A DNA stretch of 64,000 nt from Streptomyces sp. HD. GTDB lineage: Bacteria; Actinomycetota; Actinomycetes; Streptomycetales; Streptomycetaceae. The position numbers and the translations under genes are program-made. The stretch covers positions 124,001 through 188,000 of the forward strand of contig NZ_JAQMYP010000006.1 in NCBI RefSeq assembly GCF_028369295.1. The letters run 5' to 3'. The notes under the pieces are model-generated. The model had not been told where the DNA came from. It did no database searches and saw only the letters and a list, made by a program, of their open reading frames with translations. Every line of letters starts with the position of its first letter. Position 1 is the first letter of the stretch. Positions 42,380-50,821 of this stretch are shown here, piece after piece.

Positions 42380-44557
42380 CTAGCGCGGCACGGTCAGCGG
42401 CGTCACCGTCACACGGTCGATCACCGGCGCGCAGGCCGGGCCCCGGTCGTGTGCATTCCTGAACTCCCCGTCGAAGGCGGGGAGTTCGCCGACGGTGAAG
42501 GTGAGGGTGTTGGCGCCCTGGACGAGGGTGACGGGGACGGTGAGAGTCCGGAAGGCGTTGAAGTCGAAGGTGGTGGGGAACAGGATCCGGTGCGGTGTGC
42601 CGTCGTTGACCGTGAGGTCGGCATGGCGGCAGACCGGGTCTGGGTTGTAGCGGGTGGCCGGGGTTTGCTCGCCGTTGGAGTAGCGGATGGTCAGGGCGTG
42701 AGGGCCGGCGTGCCGAGCGGTGACTGTCAAGGTGAGGGCGTTGCCGGGGCCGCCGCCTATGCCGTCCACTGCCTTGCCGCCCGTGGCGTACGGGAGTGCG
42801 GTCACCTTCGCGGTACCGGTGAGGACGCCGTCCTCGGCGGCGTAGGACGTGCCCGGCAGCAGGCCCCGGGACGGGCCGACCCGCAGCCGGTCCACGATCA
42901 GCCGTTCCGAGGTGCCGGTGACCGTGATCTTGTTGATGCCGCCGGCCAGGAAGAGCGGCAGCGGGCCCTCCTCGACGCGTCCGACCGCCTCGCCGTCGAC
43001 CGTCACCACGCCCTCTCCGGGGCCGAGCCGCTCGACGGTGACCGTCGCCTCGCCGTCGTCGGCCGCGTGCACCCAGAAGGTCGCGGTGCCGCCCCGGGGC
43101 AGTACGGCGACGCCGGGGCCCGAGGCGCCGCGGTGGGCGTGGCTGACGCGGGCGCCGTCGCGCAGGTCCGCGTACTCGGCGTCGTACGGCGCGGGGCCCT
43201 CGGTGGCGCGCAGGGTGAGGTCCAGTCCGTCGATCACGGCGTCGCCCCTGGCGGCGCCGAGATCCGGGTCCTGCGCGGCGAGGGTGATCCGGTGGCCGCC
43301 CGCGGTGAGGTCGGCCTCGGTGTGGCCCCGGACCGCCCACCCGTGGCCGAGCGGCAGCAGCAGCTCGCGGGGCCGTTCGCCGTCGACGCGCAGGAAGACG
43401 TGGGTGGGCCCCTGCTCGCGGACGGGGTCGGCCTGGTTGTGGGAGCCGGCGTAGACGCTGATGTCGTACGTCCCGTCCTGCGGGACCTCCACGTCGAAGG
43501 TGAGCACCCCGTCGAAGCCGGTGCGCAGGCCGTCCTCGGGACCGTTCTTCGAGTGACCGCCGCCGGTGCAGGTCGCGTCCTCGGCCTCGTACGTCCGCCG
43601 CCAGCGCACCTCGGGCGGCAGCGGGTCGGCGCCGTGGCCGCCGGGTGACAGGATCAGGTGATACGCGGACATCTCGTCGAGGCCGGTGAGCGGCAGGGCC
43701 ACCATGCCGTCCACGACAGGCAGTTCATCGTCACGCATCCTCAACGGCGGCCCGCTCGCGCCGACTCGGCCCGCCCAGCGGAGCTCGTCCAGCCGCACAT
43801 GCACCGTCGCGCCGAAGACCTCGGGGTCGACGTTGGCGAAGACGACGTTCGCGGTGCCGCCCGCGCCGCCGAACAGCAGCCGCGACTGCCGCTTCTCGGT
43901 GTCCAGGGTGGCGACGCCCTGGAGAGGGTGCTGCACGTCGGTGCGCGGGGCGATGACCCGCACGGTGGTGCCCGTCATACGGCCGTAGGCGTTGAACAGC
44001 CACCACTGGCCGGTCCCCTTGCCGTCGATGTCCCGGCACGCCAGGTCGGAGTCCACCTTGGACTCCTCGATCGCGGCGATCCACTGCACCATCCGGCCCG
44101 GCACGGACAGGTGGTGGTCGTGGGCGTGCCAGGTGATCACGTCGGGGACCACACCGTGCTCCTTGGCGAACTCCAGGAAGCCCCTGACCTCGGGGTACGA
44201 CATGCCGGTGTCGGGTCCGGCGACGCGCGCCCCGGGGTGGAGACCCTTGATCAGGCGGTACGTCTCCTGCCAGGCGGCGAAGTAGGGGCGCGGGTCGGTG
44301 CGCCAGGAGACGCGGCCGTGGCCCTCGGGTTCGCCGAACGGGACGTACACGATGCGGGAGGCCGACTCGCCCAGAGTGAGGGCGTGTTCGACCTGGCGGC
44401 GGACGACCTCCGGGAACCCCCGGTGAAGGCCGGGCAGTTGGACGTGGACGTCGCCGTACGGTCCGTAGGAGGTGCCGCTCGCGCCACCGTGGAAGGGGCC
44501 CGTCCCGGCGCCGAGGTCGATCGTGAGCGTCCCGGGCCCGGGGTCTTCGACTGCCAC
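42380..44557 (-). CDS. Glycoside-hydrolase-derived protein with C-terminal carbohydrate-binding domains, catalytic segments missing
   Basis: 725 residues. The N-terminal third matches a large secreted Streptomyces GH39-like family I know (GASGTxYGxY start, HRGFP, VPFxEPEG, ITWH, SVPGxMIQWxxAIEESKVD, GxGQWWLxNAYGxMTG). Compared with that memory, it lacks a signal peptide and about four internal segments: after YGPY, within EPEGHG-RVSW, after ITWHA (the stretch expected to hold the nucleophile, NEYAFNYH), and after DIDG. The usual NEP is GEP. Behind it are two intact CBM6/35-like modules (about 335-460 and 585-720) around an ExCBM-type middle domain. The GTG start has AAAGGAGGGG upstream. Probably not a working glycosidase. 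Confidence 0.75.
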   Translation of the reverse strand: MAVEDPGPGTLTIDLGAGTGPFHGGASGTSYGPYGDVHVQLPGLHRGFPEVVRRQVEHALTLGESASRIVYVPFGEPEGHGRVSWRTDPRPYFAAWQETYRLIKGLHPGARVAGPDTGMSYPEVRGFLEFAKEHGVVPDVITWHAHDHHLSVPGRMVQWIAAIEESKVDSDLACRDIDGKGTGQWWLFNAYGRMTGTTVRVIAPRTDVQHPLQGVATLDTEKRQSRLLFGGAGGTANVVFANVDPEVFGATVHVRLDELRWAGRVGASGPPLRMRDDELPVVDGMVALPLTGLDEMSAYHLILSPGGHGADPLPPEVRWRRTYEAEDATCTGGGHSKNGPEDGLRTGFDGVLTFDVEVPQDGTYDISVYAGSHNQADPVREQGPTHVFLRVDGERPRELLLPLGHGWAVRGHTEADLTAGGHRITLAAQDPDLGAARGDAVIDGLDLTLRATEGPAPYDAEYADLRDGARVSHAHRGASGPGVAVLPRGGTATFWVHAADDGEATVTVERLGPGEGVVTVDGEAVGRVEEGPLPLFLAGGINKITVTGTSERLIVDRLRVGPSRGLLPGTSYAAEDGVLTGTAKVTALPYATGGKAVDGIGGGPGNALTLTVTARHAGPHALTIRYSNGEQTPATRYNPDPVCRHADLTVNDGTPHRILFPTTFDFNAFRTLTVPVTLVQGANTLTFTVGELPAFDGEFRNAHDRGPACAPVIDRVTVTPLTVPR

Positions 44558-44691
44558 GGCACCCCTCCTTTTGGTTCGACATGCCGCACGCGTGCCGGTG
44601 ATCCGGACCGGCCGGTCGAACTTAGGAAGATCATGTATGCCGAGTCAACGGGGTTCCCGCTCCGAAAGTTCCGAAACCGCAGCTCGGGGGC

Positions 44692-45228
44692 TCAGACGCG
44701 CAGAGCGCCCAGCCGCCCCTCCAACTGGGCCAGCAACTCGCCCAGCAGGGAGGCCAGTTCGTGCTGTCCCTTCGGGGCGAGCCCGGACAGTACGGTCGTC
44801 TCGTAGGCAAGTTGCTCGGGCAATGTGCCGTCGACGAGCTCCCGGCCCGCGTCCGTGAGGCGGAGGTGGGCGACGCGCCGGTCCCGGCTGTCGCCGCGGC
44901 GCTCCACCAGGCCGCGTTCGGTCAGCAGCTTGAGGCGTTTGGTGACGGCGGCGCCCGAGGAGAAGGTCTCGCGGGCGAGTTCACTGGGGGTCAGCTCCTG
45001 GCCGGTGCGGCGCAGCGCGCCGAGCAGGTCGAACTCCGGGCGGCTGAGGCCGGCGCGGCGCAGGGGGGCGTCCTCGGCCTGCTGGAGGAGGGCGGCGCAG
45101 CGGTTGATGCGGCCGATGATCTCGATGGGGGCGGTGTCGATATCCGGGTGGACGGCCTGCCACTGCCGGACGACGGCGGCCACCGTGTCCTGTCTCGCCC
45201 CGGTCGGCCCGCCGTTGGTCGCCGTCAT
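44692..45228 (-). CDS. MarR family transcriptional regulator
   Basis: A 178-residue MarR protein. The HTH is LTPSELARETFSSGAAVTKRLKLLTERGLVERRGDSRDRRVAHLRLTDAG, with the wing basic pair DRR intact. The start ATG 45228 overlaps, as ATGA, the end of an upstream frame that looks like the tail of a FUSC exporter, suggesting it was once the second gene of an efflux operon. Ligand unknown. Confidence 0.9.
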   Translation of the reverse strand: MTATNGGPTGARQDTVAAVVRQWQAVHPDIDTAPIEIIGRINRCAALLQQAEDAPLRRAGLSRPEFDLLGALRRTGQELTPSELARETFSSGAAVTKRLKLLTERGLVERRGDSRDRRVAHLRLTDAGRELVDGTLPEQLAYETTVLSGLAPKGQHELASLLGELLAQLEGRLGALRV

Positions 45229-45450
45229 GGCAGTACGCCCTCCGTCGTGTCGCTGCCCGTGCGCTGGTCCGGGTGCGGCCGGGATGCGTCGGACAGGCCC
45301 CGGCTCCGCCCCGTAGCCGCGAGCGTACGGGGTGCGGTCCGCTCGGCGTGCACGACCCGCTGCCTCCGCCGGTCGGGTACGGCCACCGCGACGACGAGAC
45401 CGGCCGGCGCACCGACCAGAGCGTCCACGATCCGCTCGGTGATCAGCGGC
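45225..45450 (-). pseudogene. 3' remnant of a FUSC/YccC-type membrane protein (putative)
   Basis: The frame ending at 45225 encodes PLITERIVDALVGAPAGLVVAVAVPDRRR and a variable hydrophilic tail, ending GVLP. The R-x-x-D-x-x-x-G-(A)-x-x-G-x-x-x-A helix followed by P-x-RRR resembles the second membrane-domain end of fusaric-acid-resistance/aromatic exporter proteins. Everything upstream is missing, replaced by the divergent DUF5134 gene start at 45574. The remaining 345-bp gap (45229-45573) holds this and a promoter. Confidence 0.35.
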
Positions 45451-45573
45451 CCGGTCCGGCTGACCGGCCGTGCTCCGCCGAGTGCTCCCCGTGTACACCC
45501 TTGCGCTCGCGTGCGCGCCGCGCCGCCCGGGCATCGACGGACTGTCCGAGAGCGTCGAGCGGGGAGGGTGCGC

Positions 45574-46113
45574 ATGCACGGACCGGCTTCGCACGGCTGG
45601 CTGCTGGTCGCGCTGTGTGCGGCGACCGGGGCCTACTGTCTGCTGCGGATGCGCAGCCATGTCGAGGAGCAGCGCCGGGCCGCGGGCGGCGAGGCGCTGA
45701 TGGGCTTCGGGATGGCGGTGATGGCGGTGCCCGCCGCGGTGTTCACGCCGCCGTCGTGGGCGTGGCCCGGCTACGCGGCCGTGTTCGGGGCGGCCGCCCT
45801 GCACGCGCTGTGGTCGGCGCGGGCGGGTGGCCATCATCTGCACCATCTGGTGGGCGTGTCGGCCATGGTCTACATGGCGGTCGCGATGGCCGTCGCGCCC
45901 GGGCACGGGGGTGGGCACGGCGACTCCGGGATCCCGCTGGTGACGGGCGTGCTGCTGCTGTATTTCACGGGGTACGTGCTGTTGTCCGGGGTACGGCTGG
46001 TGCCCGTGACCGCGGGCGGCGGGGCCGTCGCATGGGGCGACCGGCCGGAGTTGGCGCGGGCCTGCCGGCTGTCGATGGGGATCGCGATGGTGGCGATGCT
46101 GCTGACCCTCTGA
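45574..46113 (+). CDS. DUF5134 family membrane protein
   Basis: A 179-residue protein with about five TM helices. A cytoplasmic or membrane-face His cluster (GGHHLHHLVG, and GHGGGHGD, residues about 86-118) could bind copper or another metal. I recognise the DUF5134 pattern (start HGPASHGWLLVALCAATGAYCLLRM). ATG 45574 or GTG 45568 (two codons earlier); GGGGAGGG at 45561-45568 favours the ATG. Function unknown. Confidence 0.82.
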   Translation: MHGPASHGWLLVALCAATGAYCLLRMRSHVEEQRRAAGGEALMGFGMAVMAVPAAVFTPPSWAWPGYAAVFGAAALHALWSARAGGHHLHHLVGVSAMVYMAVAMAVAPGHGGGHGDSGIPLVTGVLLLYFTGYVLLSGVRLVPVTAGGGAVAWGDRPELARACRLSMGIAMVAMLLTL

Positions 46114-46217
46114 CCGGCGCCTGACGGCGCGGCCGTTACACCTGCGCACGCTGTGGGGGGCGTCGCAAATCCACCCCGGCATTCGCCTCTCGCCCTGCGG
46201 TCGGCGAGGATCGCAGT

Positions 46218-46889
46218 ATGCACACCCAGTCCGTCGACTCCCCGCCCCGCCCGCCGGCCGAGCACGGCACCTCCCGCTGGGCCGGTGCCCTGGCGCTGTG
46301 CTCGGCGCTGCTGCTCGCCCTGGTGGCGGTCCGGTGGTACCCGCTGATGACCCTCGACGGGGACATCGCCGAGACCACGCATCGCTGGGCGGTCGACGAA
46401 CAGGGCGTCACGCACACGTTCCGCATCCTGACGGACTGGGTCTGGGATCCATGGACGATGCGCACCCTGACCGCTGCGGTCGCGATCTGGCTGGTGTGGC
46501 GCAGAGCGGCGCGCTGGACGGCCGTATGGCTGGTAGCCACATGTGCGCTCGCCACAGGGGTCCAGCAGACCCTGAAGGCCGTGGTGGACCGGCCCCGCCC
46601 CGTCTGGCCCGACCCCGTCGACTCCGCCCACTACGCCGCCTTTCCCTCCGGCCACGCCATGACGGCCACGGTGGTGTGCGGGCTGCTGCTGTGGCTCCTG
46701 CACCGTTACGGCGCCGGACGCGCCCTGTGGCGTACGGCCGTCGCCGTGGTCTCGGTCTCCGTGGCCGGCGTCGGTCTGACCCGGGTGTGGCTGGGCGTCC
46801 ACTGGGCCACCGATGTCGTCGGCGGCTGGCTGCTGGGCGCGCTGGTCGTGGTGCTGGCGGTGTGGGTGCACATCCGTTGGCGGGACTGA
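46218..46889 (+). CDS. PAP2 superfamily phosphatase
   Basis: A 223-residue membrane phosphatase with six TM helices. The acid phosphatase tripartite motif is complete: KAVVDRPRP (KX6RP), FPSGHAM (PSGH), and LTRVWLGVHWATDV (SRX5HXXXD type, with Thr-Arg). It dephosphorylates a lipid phosphate such as undecaprenyl pyrophosphate or phosphatidate at the membrane outer face. Single gene. Confidence 0.92.
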   Translation: MHTQSVDSPPRPPAEHGTSRWAGALALCSALLLALVAVRWYPLMTLDGDIAETTHRWAVDEQGVTHTFRILTDWVWDPWTMRTLTAAVAIWLVWRRAARWTAVWLVATCALATGVQQTLKAVVDRPRPVWPDPVDSAHYAAFPSGHAMTATVVCGLLLWLLHRYGAGRALWRTAVAVVSVSVAGVGLTRVWLGVHWATDVVGGWLLGALVVVLAVWVHIRWRD

Positions 46890-46957
46890 AACCGTCCGAG
46901 CGTTCCGTGGCCGCGAACCGCCCGCGCGGCGGAAGGCGGCCCCGTAGGATCCGGATC

Positions 46958-47689
46958 ATGACCGCAGTTCTGTTCGATTTCTCCGGAACCCTCTTCCGTA
47001 TCGAGTCCACCGAGTCCTGGCTGCGCGGAACGCTCGCCGAGGCGCGGCTGGAGCTCGAAGAGGCCGAGTTGACCGAGGCGGCGCGGGCGTTGGAGGCCAT
47101 GGGCGCGCTGCCGGGCGGGGGCGATCCGTCCTGGCTCCCCGAGGACGTCGCGAGCGTCTGGGGGGTGCGGGACAAGAGCGCGGAGCTGCACCGGGCCGCC
47201 TACACCGGGCTCTCCCGGCATGTGCGGCTGCCCGACCAGCGGTTGCCCGACATGCTGTACGACCGCCACATGTCGCCGTCGGCATGGGCGCCGTATCCCG
47301 ACACCGCCGAGGTGCTGCGGACGCTGCGCGAGCGCGGCATCGGCGTCGGCGTGGTCAGCAACGTCGGCTGGGACATCCGTCCGGTGTTCCGGGAGCACGG
47401 TCTCGACCCGTACGTGGAGAGCTATGTGCTGTCGTACGAGCACGGCATCCAGAAGCCCGACCCGCGGCTGTTCAGGGCCGCCTGCGAGGAGCTCGGCGCC
47501 GATCCGCGGGACGTCGTGATGGTCGGCGACGACCGGCGTGCCGACGGGGGTGCCGCGGCGCTGGGCTGTGCGGTGCACTTCGTGGACCATCTGCCGGCGG
47601 CGCAGCGGCCGGACGGGCTGCGGCCGGTGCTGGATCTCGTGGGCGGCGTCCCGCGGGCCAATGGATCCGACCCGCTGCGAAAGAAGTAG
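46958..47689 (+). CDS. HAD family hydrolase
   Basis: A 243-residue HAD protein. Motif I is VLFDFSGTLF with the nucleophile Asp7, but the usual second Asp (acid/base, D+2) is Ser9. Motif II is VVSNVGWD; motif III and IV are QKPDPRLF and VMVGDDRRAD. The cap is alpha-helical (about 15-110). The Asp-to-Ser change suggests slow or altered phosphatase chemistry. ATG 46958. Substrate unknown. Confidence 0.88.
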   Translation: MTAVLFDFSGTLFRIESTESWLRGTLAEARLELEEAELTEAARALEAMGALPGGGDPSWLPEDVASVWGVRDKSAELHRAAYTGLSRHVRLPDQRLPDMLYDRHMSPSAWAPYPDTAEVLRTLRERGIGVGVVSNVGWDIRPVFREHGLDPYVESYVLSYEHGIQKPDPRLFRAACEELGADPRDVVMVGDDRRADGGAAALGCAVHFVDHLPAAQRPDGLRPVLDLVGGVPRANGSDPLRKK

Positions 47690-47805
47690 CCTCCGGCCAC
47701 CATCCGGGGGGTCGAGCCCGCCCTGGACGATCCCCCGCGTCGCCCAGGGCAGACAGCAACCCCGACCAGGCCGATTCGGGACCGGGCCGGAAGCGCTGAG
47801 TATAG

Positions 47806-47824
47806 TTGGCTGGCAGCCAGTCAA
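47806..47824 (+). promoter_or_regulatory. TetR operator overlapping promoter
   Basis: TTG-G-CTGGC-A-GCCAG-T-CAA is a 19-bp palindrome with one mismatched pair. The likely -10 box TATAGT (47801-47806) touches its left edge, and the tetR ATG is at 47840. The position supports autorepression. Confidence 0.65.
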
Positions 47825-47839
47825 CGCAGGAGTTACAGC

Positions 47840-48526
47840 ATGTCCCCGCGCAGCGCCTCGGTCAATGAAGAGTTGCGGCGGCGGTCCCGGGAGCGGCTGC
47901 TGCAGGCGGCGGTGGAGATCGTCGCCGAGCGCGGCTACGAGGCCACCACGCTGGGGGACATCGCGGACCGGGCGGGCTCGGCGCGCGGTCTGGTGTCGTA
48001 CTACTTCCCCGGCAAGCGGCAGCTGGTGCAGTCCGCCGTGCACCGGCTGATGCACCGCACGCTGGAGGAGGCGCTGGAACGCGAGCCGCGCAGCGAGGAC
48101 GGCCGGGAGCGGCTGGCCCGGGCCATCGACGCGATCCTGGGCCTGGCCCGGGACCGGCCGGTGCTGATGCGCCAGCACATGGCGGGGATCCTGCTGGGCG
48201 AGGGCTTTGTACAGTGCCCGGAGCAGCGGCAGCTGGCCGAGCTGTTGCGGGACACCTGCGTGCGGTACGGCTCGCGGGACGTCGACGCCGACTATCCGAT
48301 GCTGCGGGCGCTGCTGATGGGCGCGGTCTACGCGGCGCTGGTGCCGGGGGTGCCGATGTCCGTGCCGGTGCTGCGGGCCGAGCTGTTCAAGCGCTACCGG
48401 CTGGAGTGGGAGATGGGTGTCCCGCCGGATTCGGGGACCGAGCCCGGCGGGACGTGCGACACGGATCTGTCGCGGTTCTTCGCGACCGGGTCCTCACCCG
48501 GCTGCCCGGAGGGTCAGTCGAAGTAG
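47840..48526 (+). CDS. TetR/AcrR family regulator
   Basis: A 228-residue TetR protein. The HTH is YEATTLGDIADRAGSARGLVSYYFPGKRQLVQSAV (about 30-65). A ligand domain follows and an unusual 40-residue Ser/Gly/Asp-rich tail ends the protein. AGGAG precedes ATG 47840. A near-perfect 19-bp palindrome overlaps its promoter. The last 13 bases overlap the end of the convergent LVIVD gene. Regulon unknown. Confidence 0.9.
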   Translation: MSPRSASVNEELRRRSRERLLQAAVEIVAERGYEATTLGDIADRAGSARGLVSYYFPGKRQLVQSAVHRLMHRTLEEALEREPRSEDGRERLARAIDAILGLARDRPVLMRQHMAGILLGEGFVQCPEQRQLAELLRDTCVRYGSRDVDADYPMLRALLMGAVYAALVPGVPMSVPVLRAELFKRYRLEWEMGVPPDSGTEPGGTCDTDLSRFFATGSSPGCPEGQSK

Positions 48527-50016
48527 TCCGGCTGTGTCTGGACGTTGAGTTCGCGCATGTGGACCCAGCGGGCCGGGTCCGTGCGCTTGTCGTTGATCCT
48601 CAGGATGTCGAAGCCCCTGGCGATCTCGTTCGAGTAGATGTGGCCGTTGTAGTAGTACGCCGACCACGAGCCGCCCGACTTGAGGGTGTCGGTGGAGAGC
48701 GGACCCCGGTCGAAGTAGGCGATCTCCTTCGGCTTGTTGGAGTCGGTGAAGTCCCAGACCGAGATGCCGCCCTGGTACCAGGCCTGGACCATGATGTCGC
48801 GGCCCTTGACCGGGATCAGCGAACCGTTGTGGGCGACGCAGTTCTCGGTGTCCGCCTGGTGGCGGGGGATCTTGAAGTAGCTGCGGAAGACGAGCTTGCG
48901 CTTGTCGCCCTTGCCGACGATGTCGTAGATGCCGTCGGCACCGCGGTCCGGGCCGGTCGCGGCGTTGCAGGTGGCCGCTCCGCCACCGCCCAGTTCGTCG
49001 GTGAAGACGACCTTGTTGGCCTTCTGGTTGAAGGTCGCCGAGTGCCAGAACGCGAAGTTCACGTTGTCCTGGACCTGGTCGATGATCTTCGGGTGCTCCG
49101 GGTCGGCGATGGAGAACAGGATGCCGTCACCCATGCAGGCGCCCGCGGCCAGGTCCTTCCCGGGCAGGACCGTGATGTCGTGGCAGCCGGTGGTCTTCGA
49201 GACGCCGGGGTTGGTGGGCGAGCCCGGGTTGCCGCCGCCGTCGGGGCCCTCACCGGGGAACAGCACCGGGAAGCCCACGACCGCCGCCTTCTCGGGAGCC
49301 TTGCGCGGCACCTTGATCACCGAGATGCCGTCGTGCGGCGGCTGGCAGTCGGGATAGGTGGCGTTCGGCGAGTACGAGGAGACGTAGATGTAGACGTTCT
49401 TGCGCTCGGGCACCAGCGAGTGGGTGTGCGAGCCGCAGGCGGTCTCCACGGCGGCGACGTACTTCGGGTTGGTCTTGTCGCTGATGTCGAAGACCTTCAT
49501 GCCCTCCCACGATGACTTCTCGGTCGCGGGCTGCGTGGTGCTGTTGCAACTGCTGTCGCTGCGCGAGGAGTCGGTGGACAGGAAGAGCAGGTCGCCGGAG
49601 ACGGAGACGTCGTTCTGGGAACCGGGGCAGAGGACCTGGGCGACCGTCCTCGGTGCCTTCGGGTTGCCGATGTCATAGATGGTGAAGCCGTCGTAGTTGC
49701 CGGCGAAGGCGTACCTGCCCTGGAAGGCGAGGTCCGAATTGGTGCCCTGGAGCGCGTCCTTGGGGACGTGGGCCAGATGCTCGATGTTGTCGGAGTGGAC
49801 GATCTCGTCCTGGCCGGGTATCTCGCCGTCCGCGAGTGCCTCACGGACTTCGGCGCGGGTTCTCTCGGAGACCTTCTTTTCCGCGACGGGGCCGTCCCCC
49901 GGGTCGGGGGTCGCGGCGGCCGGCTGCGCGCTGAGTAACGCGGCAAGGAGCCCGGCGGCGGCAGCGGCAACTGCCAGGCGTCTGCGCCGCGTTCGGGGAC
50001 TGCTGAACAGGATCAC
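48514..50016 (-). CDS. Secreted LVIVD-repeat beta-propeller protein
   Basis: 500 residues. The signal peptide has an RTRRRRLAVAAAAAGLLAALL core and ends near AQPAAA. The body is built of LVIVD-like propeller repeats: YAFAGNYDGFTIYDIGNPKAP, WEGMKVFDISDKTNPKYV, HDGISVIKVPRKAP, GDGILFSIADPEHPKIID, QGGISVWDFTDSNKPKEIA, RGFDILRIND. Surface or extracellular binding protein. GTG 50016 follows GGGAGG. It is divergent from the DUF305 lipoprotein 94 bp away, likely the same process. Confidence 0.9.
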   Translation of the reverse strand: MILFSSPRTRRRRLAVAAAAAGLLAALLSAQPAAATPDPGDGPVAEKKVSERTRAEVREALADGEIPGQDEIVHSDNIEHLAHVPKDALQGTNSDLAFQGRYAFAGNYDGFTIYDIGNPKAPRTVAQVLCPGSQNDVSVSGDLLFLSTDSSRSDSSCNSTTQPATEKSSWEGMKVFDISDKTNPKYVAAVETACGSHTHSLVPERKNVYIYVSSYSPNATYPDCQPPHDGISVIKVPRKAPEKAAVVGFPVLFPGEGPDGGGNPGSPTNPGVSKTTGCHDITVLPGKDLAAGACMGDGILFSIADPEHPKIIDQVQDNVNFAFWHSATFNQKANKVVFTDELGGGGAATCNAATGPDRGADGIYDIVGKGDKRKLVFRSYFKIPRHQADTENCVAHNGSLIPVKGRDIMVQAWYQGGISVWDFTDSNKPKEIAYFDRGPLSTDTLKSGGSWSAYYYNGHIYSNEIARGFDILRINDKRTDPARWVHMRELNVQTQPDYFD

Positions 50017-50110
50017 TGTTTTCCTCCCTTGTTCCGTTCGCACTGGAACGGTTCACGCACGCCCGAGTATGGTCTTCGCCATGCGCATATCAACAGGGGG
50101 CCATGCACAT

Positions 50111-50782
50111 GTGACCAAGTCGCCTTCGCGCCAAGTGGCCCTCGCCAGGGCCGCGTTGGCCTCGCTGGCCGCCCTGGCCGTGCTCGCGCTCGGCGGCTGC
50201 GACTCCGACTCGGACGCCAGGTCGGCCCCGGAAAGCGGGCCTTCGGTGATCGTGCCGGGCAAGCCCGGCGAGTCGAACCAGAAGCTGTCCGCCGAGGAGG
50301 CCGCACGGCAGCGCGCCGAGGACGACTCCCCCAACTCGGCAGACGTCACCTACGCGCGGATGATGATCGAGCATCACGCCCAGGCACTGAAAATGACCGA
50401 ACTCGCGCCGGACCGCGCCGAGTCCAGGAAGGTCAAGGCGCTCGCCGGGCGGATCGCCGCGGCGCAGGGCCCGGAGATCAGCGCCATGAAGGGCTGGCTG
50501 AAGAACCACGGCAAGTCCGAGAAGGCCGACGGGAGCGAGGGCCACCACCACGCCTCGATGCCCGGCATGGCGACCGAGGCACAGCTGAAGAAGCTGCGCG
50601 CCGCGCACGGAACGGCCTTCGACCAGCTCTTCCTCACCCTGATGATCACCCATCACGAGGGCGCGATCACCATGGCCACGGATGTGAAGGGGCAGGGCAA
50701 CAACATCGTGATCGAGGAGATGGCGGACGAGGTGGTCGCTCAGCAGACGAGCGAGATCACGCGGATGCGCGGCATGCTCTGA
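50111..50782 (+). CDS. DUF305 lipoprotein
   Basis: 223 residues. The lipoprotein signal ends in LALGGC (Cys about 36). Two DUF305 four-helix halves follow: VTYARMMIEHHAQALKMTELA and FLTLMITHHEGAITMATDV, each with a His-His pair plus Met that could bind copper; HHHASMPGM links them. GTG 50111 has AGGGGG upstream; ATG 50081 is in frame but lacks a site. A metal-binding or ferritin-like role outside the cell is inferred. Confidence 0.88.
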   Translation: MTKSPSRQVALARAALASLAALAVLALGGCDSDSDARSAPESGPSVIVPGKPGESNQKLSAEEAARQRAEDDSPNSADVTYARMMIEHHAQALKMTELAPDRAESRKVKALAGRIAAAQGPEISAMKGWLKNHGKSEKADGSEGHHHASMPGMATEAQLKKLRAAHGTAFDQLFLTLMITHHEGAITMATDVKGQGNNIVIEEMADEVVAQQTSEITRMRGML

Positions 50783-50821
50783 CCGACCCGCGCGACCCGC
50801 CCCGCGACGCCGGGACCGGGC

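Noticed and set aside
44650..44682. TCCGAAAGTTCCGAAA as a xylan-regulator operator near the eroded glycosidase
   Set aside because: It is a direct repeat, not a palindrome, and lies upstream of the GTG without promoter elements I can define.
45229..46182. The long upstream extension of the marR frame (to 46182)
   Set aside because: Arg/His/Gln-rich and antisense to DUF5134; the MarR protein starts at 45228.
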